A DNA stretch of 31,160 nt, from the NCBI GenBank assembly GCA_023853785.1, contig JAJIRX010000911.1, forward strand, positions 1 through 31,160, given 5' to 3'. Below the pieces are notes generated by a model, which saw only the letters and a list, made by a program, of their open reading frames with translations, was not told the origin of the DNA and made no database searches. The stretch's first letter is position 1. Each line of letters begins with the position of its first letter. Shown piece after piece: positions 12,701 through 23,022 of this stretch. Both the position numbers and the translations under genes were made by a program. This DNA comes from Psilocybe azurescens. Its lineage: Eukaryota > Basidiomycota > Agaricomycetes > Agaricales > Agrocybaceae.

Positions 12701-13255
12701 GGTTAAAGAATAAGTAAATACGCGGACTGGAAGTCATACAAGGATTCGAGGAGAAGTTGGTGGTCCAGTCAGAGTCAGTTCGACTGTCCCTTCCCGTTTC
12801 GGTCCTGGTATTGACATTTCGAGGAACACGTGCCAAGTCCCAGTGCCAAGACCTTGAATACCACCAATATGCCTCAGACCACCACTACCAAGATGGAGAG
12901 CGTGCTGGTACAGGTCAAGTTATCGAGTATTCACTGTATCTCTCAGATATCATATATATAGCGTATCAAAATAGCACTCCGGCAGTCGGCCGCAATGGCA
13001 GTTCACGCTGCACTGGGAAAGATATCCGTCGAAGCCAGTACGCAGTCCACCTGTTATCTCTCCTTCCTATCTACCATGTCATTTATTCTTTTCCTGTATC
13101 TCACCCTACCTGTCTAGAAAATGACATGGTCTACACCCGTGGATTCACCTCAGACTTCTTCAATCGCTTTGCCCAACTTGCCTTAAGAGAATCTCTCTTA
13201 CGTTTTGAAGGCTGCTCTCTATTTCAATCTGAAGCTCTAAGCATATGTCTCAGTC
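12701..13255. other. Upstream region of the AVT-like gene
   Basis: This must hold the promoter of the minus-strand transporter. I see no conserved element or gene. The plus-strand open frame crossing it (12757-13347) is real only at its 3' end, where it enters the RPB1-tail relic. Confidence 0.45.
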
Positions 13256-13258
13256 AGA

Positions 13259-13480
13259 TTGACCGTCCTGGTCGCAATGATGCCACGCGCAAGACGAACG
13301 CGTCAGCGCATAGTCACTCCTACCAGCCGTGCCCTTCGTGGGATTGACAACCTGAGGAATCAGGATGACCTTCTTTTCAATAATCAGCATGCATATCTAT
13401 CCGTCCTAGTTATGTATGGTCATCCATGTCTTTTCTATTTCTGCAGCCATTCTCTTTTTCTGCACACGATCATTCGCTGT
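13259..13480 (+). pseudogene. Duplicated relic of the RPB1 3' end
   Basis: The last 26 or so codons before the TGA at 13345-13347 read like the end of RPB1: a W-S, an intervening polar stretch, then SHSYQ, two changed residues and PSWD-stop, compared with [11 protein letters not shown] in RPB1 at 8519. Similarity continues past the stop, including CAGCATGCAT shared at about 13383 and 8552 and a T/C-rich tail. No CTD heptads or upstream RPB1 exons precede it, so only the tip of the last exon and some 3' UTR were copied. It lies 4.7 kb downstream of RPB1 beyond the transporter. A functional product is unlikely. Confidence 0.75.
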
Positions 13481-14279
13481 GCTATAAATAGATCACAGTC
13501 AATACTGACGTTGAAACCTATTGGCGTCAACTGACCACAACTCGAACACGTTTAACATTCTTCCGACACATCCTCTAATCGCGTATCGCTCTTCTCTACT
13601 CATGCTCAAGGCAGAAAATACCAAGGCAAACGAGCTTCCCGTCTCTAAAGTTCATGACACTGCTGTTCCAGTGAAATCGCCGCTTTATTGTTCTTTCGTC
13701 TCGCATATCGTCCACTCGCCAGTGTCTCTGTGGCACTTAAAAATAAAATGTAACAGAAGGATCCAGGCTTTGCATATCTACATCAAAAATTGTCGAGCGT
13801 ATACACTCTTACCGTCAGTCTCTGACACACTCGCATATATGCGCACTCTATATGTAAATCTACCTCAAGGACCTTAATGAAACGACACAAGAAAGGATAC
13901 CTGCTCAATTTTTGTCTGTCAAAGGAGGCTGGCTGATGAACCCCGTCGACTGTAACCTCACCACCACCCCTCAAGTGGGACTCAACGGACGAGTGCTGTC
14001 CTTCAAAGAGGGCAAATACTCTGAGGAAGGAGTTCCGTTCCAAGCTCGCGTCAATTTGCACATACTTTTGGAGACTAGATGGACTCGCGATTTGAAGACT
14101 GCAGGAGCGAGTAGTAATCTTGCTTTGCGCACAGTGGAATTAACGTCAGGAACTGGTATGGATCTATGAATCCTTTCAGCTGGAACAATCGGCACACTGC
14201 ATATCCTGCTTCATTCTGGGATGGGATGCAAGACGCATCCCGCAGCGCTTCGTTCAAGACAAAAAAAAAGAAAAGACAA
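13481..14279. other. Gene-free stretch
   Basis: No recognisable coding sequence on either strand. Short open frames are present but match nothing I know. The minus-strand fragment described next may extend into the right end. Confidence 0.4.
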
Positions 14280-14700
14280 GAAGCGCTCACCCGCCCGAGC
14301 GGTCCTGTCGAAACGATCCAGGTCCACACTGTACTTCCCATCCTCATACTTTTATTCCACCGTCCTGATCGCGGCGATGTCCTTTTCGATGCTTTGGCCT
14401 GCTATGCATCTCGTTTCAAGCTCTTTGAAGACAGCCTTGGACGACTCTTCGACTGTCTCTGGGCGCGGTGTCTTTCTGTACTTGATGGCGTCCATGGCAC
14501 GATGTGGTATGAGAGCATGCCCTCAATATCGTCGAGTTCTTCCTGTGAAAATTCAACATACGCGTCAGTTCTGGTTAGAGAAATCGATAAGTAGCGGAAA
14601 GAAATTGATTTATCATTTTTTTAAAATTTTACCTTGGCTGTTGCGTCAACTTCGCATACCTTTTCGTCACGTGGGATGCGTTCTTTGAGAGGCGTGACCG
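14280..14700 (-). pseudogene. Possible degraded unrecognised gene fragment
   Basis: Read on the minus strand, this stretch has coding character: TPLKERIPRDEK, then a possible intron (donor GTAAAA at about 14631, acceptor TTTCACAG at about 14543), then EELDDIEGM, then in another frame MDAIKYRKTPRPETVEESS and KELETRCIAGQSIEKDIAAI, an in-frame TAA, and KYEDGKYSVDLDRFDRT. Charged, helix-like composition suggests a real protein once, but I do not recognise the family. The frame change could be an indel like those in neighbouring genes; the stop suggests decay. Boundaries are approximate. Confidence 0.3.
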
Positions 14701-14825
14701 GTCAACGTTGTGGGCCACTCCTTCTTTATTGTTCTTATTTTACTCAATCGCGCTCAATAAAAGTGATATATACTAGCTTAGCATTTATAAAGAAATTTAT
14801 GTATATAATTATGGGATTGGAGTTG

Positions 14826-15180
14826 AGAGTGGATGTCGGATTGCGGCCAACAAAAATAGACGCCCGAGGGAACAAGTGTGGCACGGCGCGTCGGACTCAG
14901 AAATATCCACGTGAAGACGCGCAACCAATAGTCCGTTGGTGTGGATCCTAAGTAATCCCTTATTCGACGCTCTCGCCTTATACTTACAACAACCTAATTG
15001 TTCTTATGCTCGGAAACCACACAATTATGCAGAAGTACGACGGCCATTGTGCTAGCACAAGACGATCACGATGAATATCGCTGGACAATAAACGATTTCA
15101 ACAATATCGGGAGCCACTGCTGGGCTACCTTGATTTACATTTGGCAACCAGAACAACAGTTTTGTGTGTTTTCACAGCTG
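14826..15180 (+). repeat. Flanking repeat upstream of kinase-like gene A
   Basis: The part 14826-14930 resembles 18113-18215 closely; both hold a CCAACAAAA-type motif followed by ATAGACGC and then GCACGGCGC and a GAAGAC stretch. Weaker similarity continues to about 15180, where AACCAGAACAA matches about 18347. This is the 5' flank of gene A repeated just downstream of gene A. Confidence 0.65.
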
Positions 15181-15248
15181 AAATAGCTCAAAATCTCTCA
15201 ATATTCCTGGAAAAGCACACCTCTGCCGCATAAGGCCCTCCAATTCTG

Positions 15249-15257
15249 TATAAATAC
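15249..15257 (+). promoter_or_regulatory. TATA box of kinase-like gene A
   Basis: TATAAATAC lies about 170 bp before the chosen ATG. The same or nearly the same element precedes genes B and C, which supports it as a shared core promoter. Confidence 0.55.
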
Positions 15258-15423
15258 ACGCTGCTGCATGCGACGTGAGCCATTTCTCCTCTTTTTGCTA
15301 CAGCTCTCTCCGCAGTCTTTATACCAATTACCCTCAAAGGCAACTCAACCTCGTAGGCTGCGAAGACTACAACATCTCTGAAGAGAATCCTCTTTTTGAG
15401 ACCTGTGACTGTATGAAAACAGA

Positions 15424-17683
15424 ATGTTTTCATCAAACGACTCCTTCCAGACCCTTTTGCAGGCGACTTTTGACGCCAATTATAACCCTAAGCTTTCTCA
15501 ACGAGATCCATTTATACCAGACCATCATGAGCGTCACTTCTATCCAGCCGACAAAATTTCACCACCCAGCGACTTCTACGATCAGCATATCGGCACTAGC
15601 TACATCCTTAAAAATGTGGTACATATGCCGTCTCTCCCTCAATTACTGGGGAGGACTTGTGATGACGCCACTCGAGACTTCGTAGCGAAGCGCTATCAGT
15701 TTTCCTCCACCGGTTACGAATATAATCTCGACATACCAGGACAGGAATTTTCTAGCGCTAGCTCTGTAAGGGACCACTATGCTAAACATATTGGCAGCAT
15801 ATGTCACGTACTTGCATCAAAGCTATGCGTGCATCCCGGTGTTGACACCTGGAACTCCATTTTCGCGTTTACCGAAGATAGCAAAGCTGATACATACTCT
15901 ATGGCGGAGGCTCATCTTGCTGTGAATCAAAACCCTTTTGGAGATCGCTCCTTTCCAACAGTATTCGAGAAGGGACTATCTGCGCAGACCAAGAACACGT
16001 TTGTTGAACTCTTCGACAAGTTTCCGAAGCTGGCAATCTGGCATATGTTCCCCATGCTACATACTTTCATCTCTCTCTTCCAAGATACGACAGGAGACAT
16101 GGGCTTTAGCTGGCAAACATCCCGCACCCAAGGATACGAAACGACATCATACGCTGTACCGCCTTTTGACGCCAAATCATTATCAAGCAAACTACCCGCT
16201 GGTAATATGTCCTCGACTACGAGAGCCGGAGATCCCAAAGAGAGGAAAATTGTCACGAAAGCCATGGAACACATTATCACACCGGAGCCTCTGCTTGACC
16301 AAGTGGACGAAGATGACGAAGACGACGAAGATGATTTTGCCCCTGAACTCCGGCACTACTTACAGCATGTGAGTAATGCGATCATTTAAACAAGCCTGCA
16401 ATGATTGAATTTACTCTTTAGGCTTGGGCACGGGCAACAATATACGATACAACGTACATTATTCTTCATTGTGGCCGGTTCGAGCGCATTGGAATTCGGC
16501 ACAGGGAGACTCAGACCCTCTATCTATCTGGGCTCATTGATACAGTCGCCATTCAAAAATCCTAGCTACCGGAAGCTTCATATCGGTCTTTACATTGCCA
16601 TCGTTCAAGACGCACTTGAACGAAAACGTCTCGCTGATACTCTTCTGAAGAAGCCCATGACTACTTCTACCTCTCCTTCTAAGAAGCGTTCTGCTGATGG
16701 CCTGGAGGAAAAGGAAACGTCCAAGTCTAAGCGCCGTAGGGCATGCGTTCCGGAGGCGAGAATCAGGACTTCGCCCAATGTTGTGAGTCGTTCTTTGTCC
16801 ATTACTATCTCTTTTCCTGTGCGTTGTATTGACCTCAACTTTCTGTTCAGTTTGCGCGGGAGATGGTCCATCGAAAATTAGGACTAGTAAACTTGGACTA
16901 CGACGCATTTTGCTCAATCGTTCCCTCTTCCTTCAAACGAATAGGAGAGTCATGTATGCGTGATACGCTTCCGGAATTCTCGGATTGGATATCTGACAGG
17001 GTGCAGAATCAGAAGGAATATCATATCCGTGACTATTTCGTTCTGAGACTGCAGGCACCTCTCGGTCTCTTTGGTCATAGCACAGAATCTGCTGTTCACC
17101 CTGCTCAAGCAGAGCTTGCATTAGAATCGGGTGAAGTGCTAAGGGAGAACCTGGTATTCAAACTAGCGTTCACAGAAACAAAAAGAAATCCTCAAAGAAG
17201 AATTTCGTACCTACTGCAGACTGTTCCGAGCGGATGGAGTTGAAGGAGTCGTTGACGTACATGGTCTGTTTCAAGATGTAGAAACTGGTGCGCTCGGACT
17301 GCTTATAGCCGACGGTGGTAAAACCCTTCGCGAAAGGGAGATTCAACGTACAGGGGCATTCGCCGAACAGGTGACTACTACCTGGCAAGAAAGGTGAGAA
17401 ACCCATGATACCCACTGTCCGTTAGCAGATTAACTAATAAGCATTGCAACGCGTAGGAAAGCCTTTCTTAGTGCATTGGAAAGTCTCCACAAAGCAGGGA
17501 TCAGGCACCACGATATCAAAGCTGACAATTTGCTTATTGATTCGGACGGCCATATCTCCATCATTGACTTCGAATTTTCTGACGGGGGGAACAGATGAGC
17601 AGCTAGCCACTGAAATTACGTGCCTGAAGGATGTTCTTCACGGCAAATTCGAACGAGGCAAATATTATTGGGATGTATACTGA
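15424..17683 (+). CDS. Two-domain kinase-like protein, copy A
   Basis: Four exons (15424-16368, 16422-16782, 16851-17393, 17457-17683) give about 691 residues. Residues 1-315 contain FYDQHIGTSYILKNVV and WQTSRTQGYET and end in an acidic EDDEDDEDD run; I do not recognise this domain. Exon 2 holds IGIRHRETQTLYLSG, then a basic linker near 402-421 (KKRSADGL, KSKRRR) like a bipartite nuclear signal. The C-terminal part has a candidate ATP-binding Lys in LVFKLAF (about 539), HHDIKADN (Asp 636, Asn 641) and DFE at 654, then only about 37 residues. The glycine loop is unusual (LGLFGHSTESAVHPA). The start matches copy C (FQ-LL-AT--ANYN). Frame breaks lie in runs at 16555-16559, 17180-17184 and 17584-17589. 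The substrate is unknown. Confidence 0.78.
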
Positions 17684-18112
17684 GTTGTATTTCTAGCTTT
17701 TGTCCTCATGTCTCATTTCTTTTGTTGGTAAAAGTATCTGTGTGTCCCTTACCTGCGTAGGATCTAACACTGGCATCATATCTGGTAGTGGTATTGATCT
17801 ACTCGTGTAATGCGAGGCGTGTCCTTCAGAATTCAAAGCCTTTCACTATCTTATAATGAACCATTGTATGTCATTATTTATTAAAATTGAATTTACTTGA
17901 ATAAAAGGGGGCTATTGCTACTACTAGATACTCTTCCCTTTAGAGTCATACTTCGGTCTGATTGAATTGTTCTGTCGGCCTGCGCACTGAGAAGTTCTCA
18001 TCCCTTCTCTGATTGCTCTCAATTGATAGTTTCACACTCAGTTTGACTGTTGGATTTCAGATTCTCTCCTCTAAGAAAAACGGCTGAATAAAGATTTGAA
18101 GGGGACAATATT
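17684..18112. other. Gene-free stretch after copy A
   Basis: AT-rich 3' flank of copy A. CGTAGGATCTAACA at about 17755 faintly resembles CGTCTAGGATCTGACA after copy E at about 27875, in keeping with shared ancestry of the 3' flanks. Nothing else is seen. Confidence 0.4.
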
Positions 18113-18665
18113 GAAAGTGGAGCCCGGATATTGTCCAACAAAATAGACGCGTCGCAAGGGACTAGGGCGGCACGGCGCATCAGACTCCGAAATGCCCATA
18201 TGAAGACCTCGGATCAGGCGAGAATTGGATGAGATTGTTTCCAGGGGATTGCAGACACGTCTATTGCATTGGCACAAAAGATATTATACAAAAAATGGCT
18301 GCCACAAACCTGGAGCCCTTTATTAATTTCTTGGTCTTTTTGAAACCAGAACAATGGATCCAATGTGAATTGCTTCATCTGATGAGTATTTGGCCTAAGT
18401 ATGGCCACCACGACAGACGCTTTCGCATCTCTTGTCCAAAATGTGAAGAAAGTCACTAATTTTAGCCAGAAAACATCCCTTACTAGAACACAAATCCACA
18501 TACCTTATTGTACAACTTTTAATGAAAAAACACATAATCAAGCTACCCACTCACACGTACTTTCGACTGAAAGATTCAAGGAAACTATAAAAACAATGTT
18601 ACAAAAGGCCTAGGAGCTCGCGCCGGAGAATTTAAGCTAGGCCAATATAATTGCGATGTATACTG
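18113..18665 (+). pseudogene. Remnant of a further kinase-like copy
   Basis: The left part (18113 to about 18395) repeats the 5' flank of copy A. The right end (about 18629-18665) resembles the last codons of copy A: both finish with GATGTATACTGA, preceded by a matching AATTT/AATTC...GGC-AATAT-ATTG stretch. Almost the whole body is missing between. A 70-codon open frame at 18401-18613 starting MATTTDAFASL lies inside; it matches none of the copies and may be chance. The best reading is a tandem copy reduced by internal deletion. Confidence 0.55.
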
Positions 18666-19603
18666 AACCCAGTCAAGCACATAAAATAGCCAACATACAC
18701 ATAGCATCACAGATCCTGCTTAGCTCTGGGCTCTATTCCGAGATTTTGGGAGATATATACCTCTTACACGCTGCATCTGCGTGAAGAAATAGGCTGTATT
18801 CAATTCTCACAGCGATTGGCCATGAGCTAATATTAGCCGCTGATCACCTGTTGTCAACACATCTATTTATAAACTAAGAACAAAAAGTTCAACGAAAGAA
18901 ACGAAAAACAATACTGTTCATTGTTCTGAATCCAGTGTGTGTTTCCGTATACACGTACTCGTCCAAAACTTCAACCTGATGTGTATCCATGTCAACTGAA
19001 TTGAATAATAAGATTCAAGGAACGCCAAATCCCCAAATGTAATGTAACCCTTTAATTCTAGGCGGACTAGATTCTCTCGATTATGAACGCGCGGACCTTC
19101 ATGAAACCCCAACATAGAGTACCCACACAATCAGAATGTTCAAATGGAAACAGTGACGCAGGGAAATTTGATAGTGGTTACGATTTTCGAACACGATGTT
19201 TGCAAATGTTGTTTGACACAGTAATGAACACTGGAAGTGGGGGACATTCTGTTTCACAAGCTGACCACCAACCTGGTTCAATACTAAATTGAGAGCCTCT
19301 AACGTCAACTGTAAAGGTACAGAGCTGGGTGAGTAAACTTATAATTTAGCGCCTATGATTGATCATTATTGACGTGAGATACCTGAGTCCTTGTTTAATA
19401 GTAGGGTTTGAAACGAGAAGAAGGACACGTTGGTGTGGGTGAGCAAGCAGCTGTCACCTAGCGTCAGACGATGTTCAGCTAGTAACATAACAATAACGAG
19501 TCTAAAAATCTGTTGCTACTATCACTGCCGCCTACTACAATAGTTTCGAAGTATCCTTTCTACTTTTAGGTGTAGTACAAGTATCACTGGCTGTTGTGAA
19601 AAG
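18666..19603. other. Gene-free stretch before copy B
   Basis: About 0.9 kb of AT-rich sequence without a recognisable gene on either strand. It ends in the promoter of copy B. Confidence 0.45.
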
Positions 19604-19612
19604 CATAAATAC
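19604..19612 (+). promoter_or_regulatory. TATA-like element of copy B
   Basis: CATAAATAC lies about 85 bp before the ATG at 19696, nearly identical to the elements before copies A and C. Confidence 0.45.
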
Positions 19613-19695
19613 AAGCTCCAGATCTGACTTCTACGCCAGCTCAAGCCAACCAAGAATTCGTGCATTTCCTTCACATCTTTATAATCCATTATCCT

Positions 19696-21911
19696 ATGGC
19701 TTCTGCAGAGCCAGCCCAGCCCGACTCGGCACAGGCCCCCGTGGCTCGGTCGCCCCTCAAGAGATCTCGTTGCCAAATCTCTAGTGACAATGATGACGCC
19801 CTTCATAACTCGCCTCGCAATGCTAGTACTGTCAACACTGCCGCACTGGAGGCCGACTCTCCAGTCTCTCCTCCTAATGTCGACGCGGCCATTCATCAAT
19901 ATTTCGAGCATCCTTCGACCAGATATAATGCGGCAATCAACCATACGACGAACAATAAAACGAGACCATTTCATTTTTATGATTTGCACCTTCATCGCGA
20001 TCTGCGACTCAAGAAAATAGTGGTCCTCGACAATCTCCTCCAAACATTATCCCTGTTCTGTGATAAGATCATTACAGAGAGCCGCGAATACCTACGCACG
20101 GCGGGTCCGCTTCCTGAAACCCAACGTTCAATTCCTAATAATGTCTCCATCACCAACGAGGCTACCTTGGCGGCGAGATATCATAAAATGAATGAACCGT
20201 ATCTACAGATAGCTTCTGGCCTCAATTTCAAGGCCGGATGGAAAAGTATTTTTCAGCTACAGTTACCGGAGAAGGCGGGACGTACAGAAGCAATCGCAGA
20301 CAGAATTCTGACTTTCAACACCGAGGCCGAACACTTTCTGTCGGCCGAAAATTTATCAGAAATTCAACTGCTTCGCAAATATCTTCTCGACACCCTCATC
20401 ACATGGGAGTTTAAAAGTCTTGTATGTGGGCCACATGTAATCAATGATCTCCCGAGCTTGGAGGGAGTTCAAATGGACTGGCTGCGAAGAAAGGTCCCAA
20501 CATGATGAAGAGTCGACGAGGTGTAAGTCTAGTGCACACCGAATCAATGGGAGATTGGTGGTCACGGGTAGACAGCCCGGCCATGATTCCACAATTATTC
20601 AGCAGATAATAGATGGCTCGCGGAACAATATGCCCAAGCCCTCCAAAATTTTGCGACCCCAACCTGTTGAACCGGAAAGAAAAAGGATGTATTTTTCGCT
20701 TGTCAGCAGGCACGTCACTAACCAAAATTATGTCATCTCCTGTTGCTGCTCATCTACTTTATATAATTCTAGTACTGGATGCAAGCGGTGGCTGAGGGAA
20801 CGTCGATATTGATATTTTCCTCAGGCAACCAGGAGTTGTTCGGAATACGTCATCGAGAAACACAAACGCTATTTCTATCTCCATTAATCAACTGCGACGT
20901 TGATACGGCTCCCAGTCATGCGAAGATTCTTGTTGCGTGTTATATTTTGGCTTATAGGGACGCTTTAGAGCGTGCACGTCAGCTAGAGGCGATGACAAAT
21001 CTGGATAATATTCATCGATTGCAAATCGATACATTACCAACTTACGTGCAGAAAAAATTACCTTAAGCAAGACTATGCAGCACGAGCAGTCGCTGACCAG
21101 CAAACATGACTATTCTGACTCAGATATTGTAAGGTTTAATTTTATGTTAAACGTTGTTTGAGCTGATTTTATCACTGATGGCACAGGACATTATGTCGTC
21201 TTTGAAGGAGCATTCGATAATCCCTCTTCGCTTCCACAGCACTAACCTCTCAAAAGAACTGAGCGGTACAAAAAATACATATAAGTGGGCTTTAGAGAAG
21301 TGCGAATTCAACGGGATGGTCAACCAGTCCAATTTTGATCTATTCCTTGACCTCGAAGAACCTTTGGCCGGTCAAAAGTTTTCACAGTATTTTTAGGGGC
21401 CATTAACAAAAATTCAAGCTCAAAGATCCCAGTGTACTACTCCAAGCCACTGGTTGTGAAGATCACCCGAAACGACATGGAGTCTCAGGCTCTCATAAGA
21501 GAGTACGAAATATATAAATGGCTCCATAATAAAGAAGTAAGGGCAACCGTTCAAACGCACGGATTGTTTTCTTGCTCTATATTTCCCAGCTATAGGATTC
21601 TCCTTTTGGAACATGGAGGAGATATTGTGTCCAAAGTCACAAAGGTACGCCGCAGGCGAAATACAGATACGTATTTACGAAGATTAAACATTGAAGCACG
21701 TCTCTGACGCGATTCAAACAGGAACACATGCAACGATGCATTAACCGCCTTTCATGAAAACAACATTGTTATCAAAAATATCATGAACAGTCACATTGTC
21801 ATAAATAAAGACAATAAAGTGTCCTTAGTCAGTCTGTCTTATGCGTCCTTCTCTCCGACGGGGGTGGACAAAGACAACGACTTAAGGGCATTCAAGAATG
21901 CGTTACTCTAG
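19696..21911 (+). CDS. Divergent pseudokinase-like member, copy B
   Basis: Four exons (19696-20713, 20773-21128, 21187-21670, 21722-21911) give about 682 residues, close to copies A and C. Shared N-domain features: FHFYDLHLHRDLRLKKIVV, then exon 2 with FGIRHRETQTLFLS and RDALERARQLE. The intron before exon 2 falls at the same site as in A and C. The C-terminal part keeps a Lys in PLVVKITRND, but the HxD...N motif has become IKNIMNSH (Asp to Asn 639, Asn to His 644) and the DFx Asp is Ser 657, so catalysis is unlikely. The KKR-KRRR linker is not conserved; a basic SPLKRSR lies near the start. I chose the ATG opening MASAEPAQPDS; one at 19660 is in frame upstream. Frame breaks at about 20478, 21052-21057 and 21374-21382 are of the kind seen in RPB1. 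I judge it an intact pseudokinase rather than a pseudogene. Confidence 0.68.
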
Positions 21912-22089
21912 TTTTTGTGACTCACAGTTAAGTACTATCGCTCGCCACTTACATTATCTCACTTCCCGCCTTCTTCCTCTCCATCTTCCATCTATATGGT
22001 TCTTCTCATCTAAACGGATTTTGTCTCGTACAAGTCTTCTATCAACAAAATAGACATTGGTTACGTCTCGTCTACATATTCTCCCAGAA
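21912..22089. other. 3' flank of copy B
   Basis: Short intergenic stretch. AACAAAATAGACATTGGTT at 22045-22063 echoes the motif in the flanking repeats at 14850 and 18137 and recurs about 40 bp further on beside the inverted-repeat element. Confidence 0.4.
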
Positions 22090-22121
22090 AATAGACATTG
22101 GTTTACTTCTCCGTATAGCCC

Positions 22122-22397
22122 ACGGTTGGCGGGAACTACACGGCAAGATTTGCACTTTTGACGTTTGAACTTTCGAACTTCGAACTTCGACCTGTGTATT
22201 TCGCATGGTCATCCGTAGGCATACCATTTTGAGTGTCAATTTCCCGAGTATAAGATCGTAAAAGGGATACAAAGGGCTCAAAATTTATGTTATTTTGAGC
22301 AAAGATCTCATGCAATCCGGTATTTGAGTTCAGCGATGAAGCCAAGTTGAAGCTGACTGATTCGAATACTTGCACGTGACTGCGAAATTTTGAATGT
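22122..22397 (+). repeat. Left inverted arm
   Basis: Pairs with 22650-22971. Contains the motif GAACTTCGAACTTCG and, inward, GAAGCCAAGTTGAAGC, both found in reverse orientation in the right arm. The inner half is more diverged and has length differences. Confidence 0.75.
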
Positions 22398-22649
22398 CTA
22401 CTTTATTATTTAATTACACATTCCTTTTCACAGTACATGGAATATCCAGAAACTATCCTGAGGCATAGTTGCTAGATAACCCTATTAAGAGTCAAGCTTA
22501 CTCAGAGTTTACTAGGAATCTAGCCTTGACCGAACCTACCAATTGTATGGATATAATGATTGACAAGTCTCATGTTTATTGGTGTTCCATTGAAATAACC
22601 GGCAAGAGATTGCGCAAAACTTTACAGAGTTGTTCAATAATTTTTGGAG

Positions 22650-22971
22650 GGGACGCTGAAAGTACCGTAGTCACGTACAAATATTCAAGTCGTTCGGCTT
22701 CAACTTGGCTTCCACGATGAACTCAAACTTTCCATTCTTCTACAAATACCGGGATTGCATGAGTTCCTTTGCTCAGAAGTACATCAAATTTACGCCATTT
22801 TGAGCTCTTTATAGCACTTTTATAGTCCATTGGCGACCTTTATCTACTAAAAATGATTCTAAAAAATGGCATGTCTACAAATGACCGTGGAAAATACACG
22901 GGTTGAAGTTCGAAGTTCGAAGGTTCAAGCGTCAAAAGTGCAAAGCCTGTTGTGGAGCTCCCGCCAACCGT
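22650..22971 (-). repeat. Right inverted arm
   Basis: Reverse complement of the left arm, about 45 bp longer through internal insertions. GAAGTTCGAAGTTCGAAGG at about 22906 and CCCGCCAACCGT at 22960-22971 are the clearest matches. Confidence 0.75.
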
Positions 22972-23013
22972 ATAGGCCTTCTCCTAATACTAATAGACAT
23001 TGTGGATGATATC

Positions 23014-23022
23014 TATAAATAC
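23014..23022 (+). promoter_or_regulatory. TATA box of copy C
   Basis: TATAAATAC, identical to the element of copy A, lies about 150 bp before the ATG and directly after the inverted-repeat element. Confidence 0.55.

Larger units (their letters stand above)
22090..23002. mobile_element. Long terminal-inverted-repeat element (Mutator-like MITE candidate)
   Basis: Two long arms, about 22122-22397 and 22650-22971, are inverted copies of each other; their outer tips, ACGGTTGGCGGGA and its complement, match exactly, and the next 80 bp differ at few positions. An 11-bp direct repeat AATAGACATTG lies 21 bp outside each arm (22090-22100 and 22992-23002), like a target-site duplication. Arms of roughly 300 bp with a 9-11 bp duplication are typical of Mutator-like elements. 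The 250-bp centre has no transposase, so it would be non-autonomous. It ends about 12 bp before the TATA box of copy C. Confidence 0.72.

Noticed and set aside
12757..13347. A 196-codon plus-strand open frame as a new gene
   Set aside because: Only its last 26 or so codons have an identifiable origin, the RPB1 tail; the rest has no coding character and lies in the transporter's upstream region.
18401..18613. A 70-codon plus-strand open frame starting MATTTDAFASL as a gene
   Set aside because: It lies inside a decayed copy remnant, matches no other copy, and has no supporting splice or family signal.
22136..22375. Short open frames inside the inverted-repeat element as transposase
   Set aside because: They lie in the inverted arms, match no transposase motif, and are far too short.
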